This document shows positions 8,481 through 16,579 of a stretch of 64,000 nucleotides of DNA, piece by piece. Source of the DNA: SCBR16-9 sp964537975. Lineage in GTDB: Bacteria > Hydrogenedentota > Hydrogenedentia > Hydrogenedentales > SCBR16-9. A program made the translations under genes and the position numbers. The stretch lies in assembly GCA_964537975.1 (NCBI GenBank), contig CAZIDP010000003.1, positions 110,315 through 174,314 on the forward strand. The letters run 5' to 3'. How positions within the stretch are numbered: position 1 is the first letter of the stretch; every line of letters starts with the position of its first letter. Under the pieces are notes generated by a model. That model searched no databases. It was not told the origin of the DNA and worked only from the letters and a program-made list of their open reading frames with translations.

Positions 8481-10877
8481 TCAACGTAGTTCTGCTCCGC
8501 ATTCTTTTTGCAATGTTTTGAGAATCTTATCCCAGGACTTCTGGGTATCATTATCTGTTAGCGTACGATCCATAGCCTGAAAAGTCAAACCGATGGCGAT
8601 GCTTTTCTTGCCTTCAGCTACAGGCTTGCCTCGATACACATCAAATATTTCAACTTGGTGTAGTAAATTACCACCAGCTATTTTCGTATAATTCATTATA
8701 TCATTGGCTGTGATGTGCTCTTCAACAATGATTGCCATATCTCGAAGAGAAGCTGGAAACGCCGAGATTTCTTTAAATTGTGGCACTGCTTGAGGAATGT
8801 TCAGGAGCATGGTCAAGTCCAGTTCAGCCATATAGGTTTCACGACCAATATCGTAATTTCTTCGTACATGTTTGTTAACTTGACCAATATGTCCCAAAGT
8901 TTGCTCACCAATTTTTAACGTTGCTGAAACACCTTGCTGGAACGGTTCAAAAGTGCTATTGACATAATTAACTTCAACTGCAAAGAAGTCCGTAATGGCT
9001 TCAACACATCCTTTTAAATCATAAAAATCAACATTTTCTGTTGTTTTGCTCCAATGGTTGGGTTTGCGCTGACCAGACAATGCGATAGATAGGCGTAATG
9101 GTTCGTTGGGAAGCAATTCCCCTGGAATCGGATAATACACCGGACCCAGTTCAAAAACAGCAACAGAAGTTGCCCCTTTGTTGAGGTTACGTGCTACGTT
9201 ATTCAGCAATGCTGGAATTATTGATGTTCTCATTCCTGCTTGTTTTTCCGATAAAGGATTTTCCAACATGACCATGTCCAGATAATTGCCGACAAGGCCA
9301 GCATTCTGAATATCCTCAGCGCAACTGAATGTCCAGTGATATACTTCGGTGAGTCCTTTATCAACCAGAAAATGTTTTAATGCCCAGATAACCTGTTCCT
9401 GTGGTGCAAAGCATTGGTTGGTTGGTCGCACTCGCGGTAAGGTCATTGGGATGTTGTCAAAACTAAAAAAACGACCAACCTCTTCTATAAGGTCCGCTTC
9501 CAGAGTTACATCGTATCTCCAGGACGGTACTTTAAAGACTGCATTTTCTTCAGTTTCCGATACCAATTCAAATCCAAGATTAATCAATATCTGTATCTGT
9601 TGCTGTGAGGGAATTTCAACACCCAAGACTTTATTCGTACGCGTGTACCGTAATCCTACACCATGCCCACCAAGAGGTGTCGGATAGGAATCGAATACAC
9701 CCGTGCAAACTTTTGCTTCTGCCAGTTGTTGCATCAACATGGCAGCGCGGTTGAGTGCGTACGCTGCCATAACAGGGTCTGCACCCCGCTGGAAGCGTTG
9801 CGATGACTCGGTTATCAGACCCAATTTACGGGAAGTTTTCCGGATGGATTGTGGTTTAAAAACGGCACTCTCAAGGAATATTTGCGTGGTATTATCCCCC
9901 ACTTCGCTGGTTGAGCCTCCCATTACCCCAGCAACACATTGTGGTGATTTCCCATCGGCGATCACCAAGATGTCTTCATCCAGTTCCCGGTTTACATCAT
10001 CGAGTGTGGTAATCGGTTCCTTGGATTTGGCGCACCGTACTACGATACGATTTTCAGCTAGCAGTTTGTGATCAAAAGCATGGAGTGGTTGGCCGGTTTC
10101 CAGCAGGACATAGTTTGTGATGTCGACAATATTGTTAATTGGGCGTTGTCCTGCGGCCAGCAAGCGTCGGCATAGCCAATCTGGTGAAGGTGCAACTTTT
10201 ACATTTGTCAGTACCCGACCCAGATACCGTGGGCACAAATCGGTGTCTTGTACCGTTAATGCACACAAAGATTCAATAGGGGTATCACATTCCTCCACGG
10301 TCACCGCTGGAATCTTCAATTCACTCCCTTGCAATGCAGCCAATTCACGGGCAACCCCGATCATGCTTGCCCAGTCTCCCCTGTTCGGCGTGATTTCAAT
10401 TTCGAAGATGGTATCATTGAGTCCCAGTATCGGTTTAATATCAGCACCAACAGGCAGATCTGGAGGTAAAATCAATAAGCCTGCGTGGTCTTCCCCCAAT
10501 CCCAGCTCTTTTGCGGAACACATCATGCCTTGAGACTCTAAACCACGCATTTTCCTTCTGGTGATAGTAAAATTACCTGGTAATGTGGCACCTACCACTG
10601 CGGTGGGTACCTTGTCCCCCACGTTCATATTTTTGGCGCCGCAGACAATTTGTAATGGTTCAGAATCATTCACCCGGGTTTTGCATACAACCAATTTGTC
10701 TGCGTCCGGGTGGGGTTCTATTGATTCTATTTGACCTACAAAAATGCTGGATATTTCTTTACCCGGTTGTATGATGGATTCGATTTCCAAACCGAGCATG
10801 GTAAGTTGATGTGCCAGCTCTTCAACAGTGTAATTAACATCAACATATTCTTTTAACCAATTAAGGGAAACTCGCAT
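8481..10877 (-). CDS. pheT: phenylalanine--tRNA ligase beta subunit
   Basis: The 798-residue beta subunit of the cytoplasmic alpha2beta2 enzyme that charges tRNA-Phe. Domain order is standard: EMAP-like tRNA-binding OB fold (about 39-150), B3/4 editing domain (about 210-370), B5 domain (about 400-470), catalytic-like core, and C-terminal FDX-ACB anticodon-binding domain (about 705-798, with FPASLRDMAII and VAEGKKSIAIGLTFQ). Length is normal. Its ATG shares one base with the pheS stop (TAATG), so the two are translationally coupled. Confidence 0.97.
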   Translation of the reverse strand: MRVSLNWLKEYVDVNYTVEELAHQLTMLGLEIESIIQPGKEISSIFVGQIESIEPHPDADKLVVCKTRVNDSEPLQIVCGAKNMNVGDKVPTAVVGATLPGNFTITRRKMRGLESQGMMCSAKELGLGEDHAGLLILPPDLPVGADIKPILGLNDTIFEIEITPNRGDWASMIGVARELAALQGSELKIPAVTVEECDTPIESLCALTVQDTDLCPRYLGRVLTNVKVAPSPDWLCRRLLAAGQRPINNIVDITNYVLLETGQPLHAFDHKLLAENRIVVRCAKSKEPITTLDDVNRELDEDILVIADGKSPQCVAGVMGGSTSEVGDNTTQIFLESAVFKPQSIRKTSRKLGLITESSQRFQRGADPVMAAYALNRAAMLMQQLAEAKVCTGVFDSYPTPLGGHGVGLRYTRTNKVLGVEIPSQQQIQILINLGFELVSETEENAVFKVPSWRYDVTLEADLIEEVGRFFSFDNIPMTLPRVRPTNQCFAPQEQVIWALKHFLVDKGLTEVYHWTFSCAEDIQNAGLVGNYLDMVMLENPLSEKQAGMRTSIIPALLNNVARNLNKGATSVAVFELGPVYYPIPGELLPNEPLRLSIALSGQRKPNHWSKTTENVDFYDLKGCVEAITDFFAVEVNYVNSTFEPFQQGVSATLKIGEQTLGHIGQVNKHVRRNYDIGRETYMAELDLTMLLNIPQAVPQFKEISAFPASLRDMAIIVEEHITANDIMNYTKIAGGNLLHQVEIFDVYRGKPVAEGKKSIAIGLTFQAMDRTLTDNDTQKSWDKILKTLQKECGAELR

Positions 10878-11911
10878 TAGAATTGCTCCAAAAATCTCAG
10901 ATCATTTTCAAATAAATGGGCGATACCGTTAATAGCGTGGCGTTGCACCGCCAGGCGGTCCAATCCCATTCCAAAGGCAAACCCGGTATACTTTTCTGTA
11001 TCATATCCAGCATATTCAAAAACACGCGGATGTACCATACCGCATCCGAGTAATTCAACCCAGCCACTGTGTTTGCATACACGACATCCCTGACCGCCAC
11101 AAACCGAACACGAAATATCCATTTCGGCTGATGGTTCGGTGAAAGGAAAAAAGTGTGGCCTGAATCGCACCTTGGTATCAGCACCAAAAAACGCATGTAC
11201 AAAGTGTAACAAGGTTCCCTTAAGGTCTCCGAAAGTGACATCTTCATCAACCAGCAGGCCTTCCAGTTGGTTGAACATCGGACTGTGACTGGCATCGTTG
11301 TCAACACGATAGGTACGGCCTGGTACAATGACAGCGACCGGCGGCTGGGTGCGTTCCATAACACGCATTTGTACAGGAGAAGTGTGGGTGCGAAGTACAA
11401 CGCCGGGCTTGACAAAAAATGTGTCATGAGAATCGCGTGCCGGATGATCCGGTGGCGTATTCAAGCTATCAAAGTTATAATATTCAGTTTCAACGTCCGG
11501 GCCAGTAGCGACTTGAAATCCGAGTGACTGAAAAATTCTGATTATATCCTCTGTCACCTGACTGATCGGGTGCAAATGACCTTTTGATGGACAACGTCCA
11601 GGCAATGTGATATCCAGTGCGCTGACTTCAGATTGTCGATTCTCTTCCAATGCTTCCAGAACGTTCTTGCGGTCTTCCAGAACTTCAGCGATAGCCAGTT
11701 TAACTTCATTTGCCAATTGGCCCAGTATGGGGCGTTCCTCTGGTGACACCTGACCAAGGCCACGGAGTATTTCGGTGACTTTTCCCTTGCGCCCCAGGAA
11801 CTTAACACGAGCATGATCTAATGATTGTAAATCTTGCAGTGTATTTATTTCATATAGCGCTTCATTGCGTAATAATTCCAATTCAGCTTTCATTCGTTCC
11901 TCATCATACAC
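10877..11911 (-). CDS. pheS: phenylalanine--tRNA ligase alpha subunit
   Basis: The 344-residue catalytic alpha subunit. An N-terminal coiled coil (about 1-90) precedes the class II synthetase core. Visible motifs include GFQVATGPDVETEYYNFD, the motif 2 region HTSPVQMRVM, and motif 3 in GFAFGMGLDRLAVQRH. The cysteines in CSVCGGQGCRVCKHSG are a zinc-binding-like insertion present in many bacterial PheS. The first ATG is used; Met7 is an alternative. It heads the pheS-pheT-zapB-like-zapA-like run. Confidence 0.97.
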   Translation of the reverse strand: MYDEERMKAELELLRNEALYEINTLQDLQSLDHARVKFLGRKGKVTEILRGLGQVSPEERPILGQLANEVKLAIAEVLEDRKNVLEALEENRQSEVSALDITLPGRCPSKGHLHPISQVTEDIIRIFQSLGFQVATGPDVETEYYNFDSLNTPPDHPARDSHDTFFVKPGVVLRTHTSPVQMRVMERTQPPVAVIVPGRTYRVDNDASHSPMFNQLEGLLVDEDVTFGDLKGTLLHFVHAFFGADTKVRFRPHFFPFTEPSAEMDISCSVCGGQGCRVCKHSGWVELLGCGMVHPRVFEYAGYDTEKYTGFAFGMGLDRLAVQRHAINGIAHLFENDLRFLEQF

Positions 11912-11975
11912 CGTTGCATATTAAAGCAGTTCTTTGTTGCTACAAAATGATTATAATCTATATAACTAAGTACAG

Positions 11976-12647
11976 TTATGCGTATAACGCACGCCCAATA
12001 CGTACTTCAGTCGCACCTTCCTCTATCGCTATCTCAAAATCATCCGTCATTCCCATCGAACGTATTGGTAATCCCAAGTCGTCCGCACATATTCGTAACT
12101 CACTGAATACCTGACGTAAAACAATTTGTTCAGCTCCATATGGCGCCATAGTCATCAAACCGCATACCTTGAGTCGATCCAGTTTACGTATGTCGTTAAA
12201 GATGGTGTCCAGTTCTACCGGGGTAAAGCCCTGTTTTGTTGATTCACCAGAAATATTCAGTTCCAGCAGAATATCAATACTTATATCTGCTTCGTCACAT
12301 TGACGCTGCAAGCTTTCAGCAGCTTTATATCGTTCGATTGAATCAATACGCTTAAATAAAGATATAGCCTTACGGATTTTTCGGCGTTGTAATGGACCAA
12401 TCATGTGCCAGACAACCGATGTATCATTTAAGGTTTGAATTTTATCCGCAGCTATTTCGATACGATTCTCGGCGAAATGTGTGACTCCTAAATTGCGCAA
12501 TATGCGAATCTCTTCGATGCTCACTTCCTTGGTCACAGCAATCAGGCGAACACCGGGCAATGTATGTTCTGAGCGTTTTTGTGCAGCAGAAATACGTTGG
12601 TTGATATTGTCAAGATTCTTCTTTATGTGTTCTGAATTGGCGAACAT
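11976..12647 (-). CDS. YggS/PROSC-type PLP homeostasis protein
   Basis: A pyridoxal-phosphate-binding protein of the YggS family, an alanine-racemase-like barrel without known enzymatic activity that buffers PLP in the cytoplasm. The PLP lysine lies in LIAVTKEVS, and the family motifs HFAENR, WHMIGPLQRRK, LLELNISGE and GLMTMAPYG are all present. ATG 12647 gives a 223-residue protein of normal length. An in-frame ATG at 12740 would add 31 residues of poor family fit, so I reject it. The gene lies between the TPR gene and pheS on the same strand. Confidence 0.93.
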   Translation of the reverse strand: MFANSEHIKKNLDNINQRISAAQKRSEHTLPGVRLIAVTKEVSIEEIRILRNLGVTHFAENRIEIAADKIQTLNDTSVVWHMIGPLQRRKIRKAISLFKRIDSIERYKAAESLQRQCDEADISIDILLELNISGESTKQGFTPVELDTIFNDIRKLDRLKVCGLMTMAPYGAEQIVLRQVFSELRICADDLGLPIRSMGMTDDFEIAIEEGATEVRIGRALYA

Positions 12648-12785
12648 GTCCGTATTAATCAAGGTCGCAAATATACTGGTATGGTATTGGAAAGAAAGAC
12701 GCCCTCTTCCCGCCAGGACGTCTTTCACATAATGTTTCAATCAGATATTTGAAAATGATAATGATTGATCTCAGCTAAAAAATAT

Positions 12786-14219
12786 TCAAGAAGTTGCCGT
12801 GTTGTTAGGTGGTTTACCCATACAGTCATCACCATCCATTTGACGTAATTCCCATTTTTGCTCAGAAAGAGATCGGGGAATGTCGTGGTCTTGTTTGATA
12901 CGGATAATCATCTCCGAAGCTTCTTCAAAGAAGTCTGCGCTTTCCCACCGTGCGTGGTCTAACATGGCAATAGCTTCTAATGGGCGGTTCTGCTCTACCA
13001 GGTTCAAGGCATCCATCCGCAGTTTACGTCCCAGTGCGAATGGGTCATCGATTTCATCCCATATTTCACGTGACAACTGGAAGTTCTCTTCAGCCGTTTT
13101 GCGATGCTCTTCAGCAACAGACGGGTCCGTTGCTTCCTGGGCTAGCTTCAAGGCTTCCTCAGCACGTTGTTCATATATCATGCCAGTATTGCGTTGGATA
13201 AATCGCGGCGCGACTTCCTGGGCGGTGGTTTGCTCTGGAAAGCGTCTCTGGTATTCTATCCATCCGGCACGCGCCTCGGCATATTGCCCGTTACGTTCTA
13301 ATGCGATATTTAATTGACGAGGTACCCAGACATCGTGTGGTTGACGTACTGCTTCAGACAAGTAGCGAACCGCATTAGCGTAATCGCTCAATTTATTGCT
13401 GTATATGGTGTACCCTAAATCAAAATATAACTTGTAATTTCGCGGATTATTGCGAATTCCATCTTTCAGAAAATCGGCACCAATATAGTAATACTGCTCT
13501 TTCTCGCCGACACAAGCCGCATACTGTGGATCCCATTCTTTTAAATGTTCTGGTGTATCCATCATCTTGGCGGTGATATTATAGGCAAGATGCCAGGCAC
13601 CTACCAGATAGGCATCGACAAATTGCGGGTCCAGCGTGACGCAAGTCCGCATAAGCGGAATCATGCGGTGAACCATGCCCTGATGCCAATATCGATCTAC
13701 CTGTAACCAGATAAAGTTGGCTGCTACCTGTCGGAAACCCAAAAATAAATTCATCAGGTTAACTTCACCTGCCAAGGCATCTGCATATACCAAGTTTTGA
13801 GCGAATAACAAGTTGCGTTCACGAACATTTTGCACAAAATCTTCTCGAACATCTTGTAGCATAGCGCTTTTTGCTACTCGCCAAATAATGTCATTGTTTT
13901 CAGCATCACTGGCCAGTATGCCGATTCGACTGAGTTCACGGCCTTCAAATACCAATTCACTTTGCTCGATATTGGGTAAATTGATGCGACCGTCAGCATT
14001 CGCTGATTCAACACTTGAAATTACCTGTGCATACAATTCCTGATCATTATAATCCGGGTTCCAATTGTCCAATAATCTTTCATTGGTCGCTGCAGACAGT
14101 ATCCAGTGATAAAATGCTTGTGCTGTACGGGTATGATGTACTTGTCGCCCCTGAAATACAGCCACCGACAAAAGCAGTAACACTATAACAGCAATGGAGA
14201 GATTAGGATACTTTTTCAT
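12786..14219 (-). CDS. membrane-anchored TPR protein
   Basis: A protein of about 477 residues with one N-terminal transmembrane segment (LSIAVIVLLLLSVAVF) and a large helical domain, likely outside the cytoplasm. Several TPR-like helix pairs are visible, for example around YYIGADFLKDGIRNNPRNYKLYFDLG and AVRYLSEAVRQ. The chosen ATG 14219 follows TAGGGAACTC and lies just after the permease stop; an in-frame ATG 36 bases upstream would overlap it. Third gene of an ATPase-permease-TPR unit, so it probably works with that transporter, perhaps as a scaffold. Function is otherwise unknown. Confidence 0.8.
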   Translation of the reverse strand: MKKYPNLSIAVIVLLLLSVAVFQGRQVHHTRTAQAFYHWILSAATNERLLDNWNPDYNDQELYAQVISSVESANADGRINLPNIEQSELVFEGRELSRIGILASDAENNDIIWRVAKSAMLQDVREDFVQNVRERNLLFAQNLVYADALAGEVNLMNLFLGFRQVAANFIWLQVDRYWHQGMVHRMIPLMRTCVTLDPQFVDAYLVGAWHLAYNITAKMMDTPEHLKEWDPQYAACVGEKEQYYYIGADFLKDGIRNNPRNYKLYFDLGYTIYSNKLSDYANAVRYLSEAVRQPHDVWVPRQLNIALERNGQYAEARAGWIEYQRRFPEQTTAQEVAPRFIQRNTGMIYEQRAEEALKLAQEATDPSVAEEHRKTAEENFQLSREIWDEIDDPFALGRKLRMDALNLVEQNRPLEAIAMLDHARWESADFFEEASEMIIRIKQDHDIPRSLSEQKWELRQMDGDDCMGKPPNNTATS

Positions 14220-14227
14220 AGAGTTCC

Positions 14228-15076
14228 CTACAGCTCCTTTCTCCTGAATATCCAAAACGCCAGTGCAAAACCCACGGCTGCATTGACAACGCCATATATC
14301 ATGAGTTGTGTAATCAAAACATCAGTGGGAGGATCATTGGGTTGGGAATTCAGGATTTGTGTTTTAAGACTGAAATTCTGCAAGTTGGGTAATGTTATAT
14401 AAAGTCCCTGGGCTATATACCCAATAATGTTGTCAATTATTTCACCTGACTGTTGAGAACGTTGACTTACATCGTTCAGATACTCAGTCAGATTGCCTGT
14501 TAAATAGACAAACAAACCGGAAATTGTTGGTAATACAGGTGAAGTCGATGTGCATGAAATGGCAAATGTAAATGAAGATACTATCAAAAACTCAAAATAG
14601 GTCAGCAGAATCGACCACAACAACAACGTAGGTAATACATTTTGCCGCAAATATAGTGCTATAAAGAACAACCCCCCCATCAACAACAGATTGATAATTA
14701 CAATCAGTTGCACCCCCATGAATTTGCCAAAAAGGTATTGAAGGCGGCTCACTGGCTTCGAAAGCACCGTGTAGATAACTTTATTTTCTACCTCATTCGG
14801 AACTACTGAGGCCGAGATAAAAATGGTAATCAATATTCCGAAAATAGATATGGTGGTAACACAAATATCTTTTACCAGTTTTAGGTCCATATCAACATCA
14901 GCATCACCGGTGTAAGTGGCGTCAAGGAAAGTTCCCAGAAAACTTGAACCGAATATAACCAAAAGGCTCAATATCAGAAAACCTACCAGCGTTTTCTTTC
15001 GAATTCCCTCGCGCCACGTGTAAACAGCGATACTCCAAGGACGTAATACAAATTCCATAGCGGATGTCATGGTCAA
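14228..15076 (-). CDS. ABC-2-type transporter permease
   Basis: A 282-residue integral membrane protein with about six helices, in the ABC-2 or NatB-like family. The motif VPNEVENKVIYTVLSKPVSR matches the conserved coupling region of such permeases (degrading-type 'TLLSKPVSR' signature). TTG 15076 follows GGAG at good spacing and overlaps the ATPase stop; ATG 15070 is the alternative. It forms a transporter with the upstream ATPase. Substrate unknown; relatives include Na+ exporters, gliding-type and copper-related transporters. Confidence 0.87.
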   Translation of the reverse strand: MTMTSAMEFVLRPWSIAVYTWREGIRKKTLVGFLILSLLVIFGSSFLGTFLDATYTGDADVDMDLKLVKDICVTTISIFGILITIFISASVVPNEVENKVIYTVLSKPVSRLQYLFGKFMGVQLIVIINLLLMGGLFFIALYLRQNVLPTLLLWSILLTYFEFLIVSSFTFAISCTSTSPVLPTISGLFVYLTGNLTEYLNDVSQRSQQSGEIIDNIIGYIAQGLYITLPNLQNFSLKTQILNSQPNDPPTDVLITQLMIYGVVNAAVGFALAFWIFRRKEL

Positions 15077-16041
15077 TTTTCACTCCGTTTGCTTTGTGCA
15101 TCACCAACGACCCGTACGAAGAGGTCTTCCAGGGTTTCTCTGCGTGGAGCCACGCTCAGTAAAGTCAAGTTTTCTTCTTTCAACATGGCCAATGCGTCAT
15201 AGGAACTAATGCCTTCATTGACACGTAATCGGACCCTGTCACCAACCTGGTCATCTTTTAACAAGCCTTTGGTGGCAAGCCGTGAAAGAATTTCATCACT
15301 GGCACCAGCAATTTCAATATTCAAATCGCGATCACTCAGCAACTCATTAATCGTGCCCAAAGTCTGTAACTTGCCTTCATATAAAATTCCAACCCGATCA
15401 CTGATCAGCTCAACTTCCAGCAATTCATGACTGGAAATTAACAGTGATTTACCCCGGTCTCGTAAGCGGGCGAGAATGTCACGTATTTCTTTCCTGGCAA
15501 TGGGGTCAAGCCCGGTTGTCGGTTCATCGAGTATCAGTATTTGTGGGTCGCTGATTAAAGCCTGTGCCAACCCAATTCTTTGCCGCATTCCTTTGGAATA
15601 GCCGCGAAGAAGCCGGTTTCTGGCATGTGTCATCCCAACTTCTTCGATAACTTTGTCCACACGTTGGCTTAAATCTGCACCACTGAGACCATACAATCGT
15701 CCATAAAAATACAAAATTTCTTCACCACGAAGAAAGTCTGGATAATAGGCACCTTCAGGTAGATAACCTATTTGCTTTTTGACTTCAGCAGAACTAATAT
15801 CTTCTCTACCCAAAATTTTCATTTTTCCGGATGTTGGAAATATTAATCCCAGTAATAACTTGATTGTGGTGGTCTTGCCAGAACCATTGGGACCAAGGTA
15901 TCCGAATATTTCGCCTTCATTGATGGAAAGGCTGAGGTCCGTCAACGCATGGACATCTTGTCCCTTCAATGCGCCTTCGTATACCTTCGAAAGTCCTTCC
16001 GTTTCAATTACAACAGACACGGGTTTTCGCCTTTCGTACAT
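15073..16041 (-). CDS. ABC transporter ATP-binding protein
   Basis: The nucleotide-binding subunit of an ABC-2 exporter. Walker A is GPNGSGKTT, the signature is YSKGMRQRIG, Walker B is LILDEPTTGLDP, and the switch histidine is in LLISSHEL. A C-terminal extension of about 90 residues is usual in drug- or NatA-like ATPases. ATG 16041 is used here. GTG 16018-16020, with AAAGGCG about ten bases before it, is an equally good start; an ATG at 16182 would add 47 residues of unlikely sequence. The stop overlaps the permease start. Confidence 0.92.
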   Translation of the reverse strand: MYERRKPVSVVIETEGLSKVYEGALKGQDVHALTDLSLSINEGEIFGYLGPNGSGKTTTIKLLLGLIFPTSGKMKILGREDISSAEVKKQIGYLPEGAYYPDFLRGEEILYFYGRLYGLSGADLSQRVDKVIEEVGMTHARNRLLRGYSKGMRQRIGLAQALISDPQILILDEPTTGLDPIARKEIRDILARLRDRGKSLLISSHELLEVELISDRVGILYEGKLQTLGTINELLSDRDLNIEIAGASDEILSRLATKGLLKDDQVGDRVRLRVNEGISSYDALAMLKEENLTLLSVAPRRETLEDLFVRVVGDAQSKRSEN

Positions 16042-16579
16042 ATGGTGGTTGCCCGGAGACCTGTGAGTATATACAGGGGTGTTTGTAATAAATACTCGCA
16101 TGACTTGGTAAAATACGCATTGCAACCGGGCATTTGCAACAGTATTCCAGAAATTGCACTTGCAATATCCAAGATTGCGCACGTTATAAATTCATCTTCA
16201 GGAACGATAATAACAAAATTGAGGTATTGATGCAACGAAATATTATTTTAAAATAAAAAAATTTGTAAACTTCGATAAAATAAAATTAATATAACAAAAT
16301 AATATATATATAGGATATATCTGAATCACCTTCAAATCAAGAGATTATACATGAATTGACAGTTTACATTTTTATGTTTATAATAATAAAGTTGAAAAAT
16401 ATTAGATACAAATATGAATCATTTTCCAAAACAGGTACTTGTCGGGTATAATTGGTATATAAATCTATAATTTCAATAATATTGTTGGGATTTTGCGTGA
16501 TTAACCTACCTTGAGCTGATAAGCTTAATTGATATGGAGTTGTGCCGCATATTGTCATCACAATAAGTTGACAGCGCCT
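16042..16579. other. divergent AT-rich intergenic region
   Basis: About 540 bases between the divergent ABC ATPase and sensor kinase genes. It is very AT-rich with a TATATATATAGGATATAT stretch near 16300 and no convincing gene. An open minus-strand frame at 16364-16561 has a composition set by AT-richness and no ribosome-binding site. Promoters for both neighbours must lie here but no consensus pair stands out. Confidence 0.4.

Noticed and set aside
16364..16561. Minus-strand gene between the ABC ATPase and sensor kinase
   Set aside because: No start signal; composition is explained by the AT-rich intergenic DNA.
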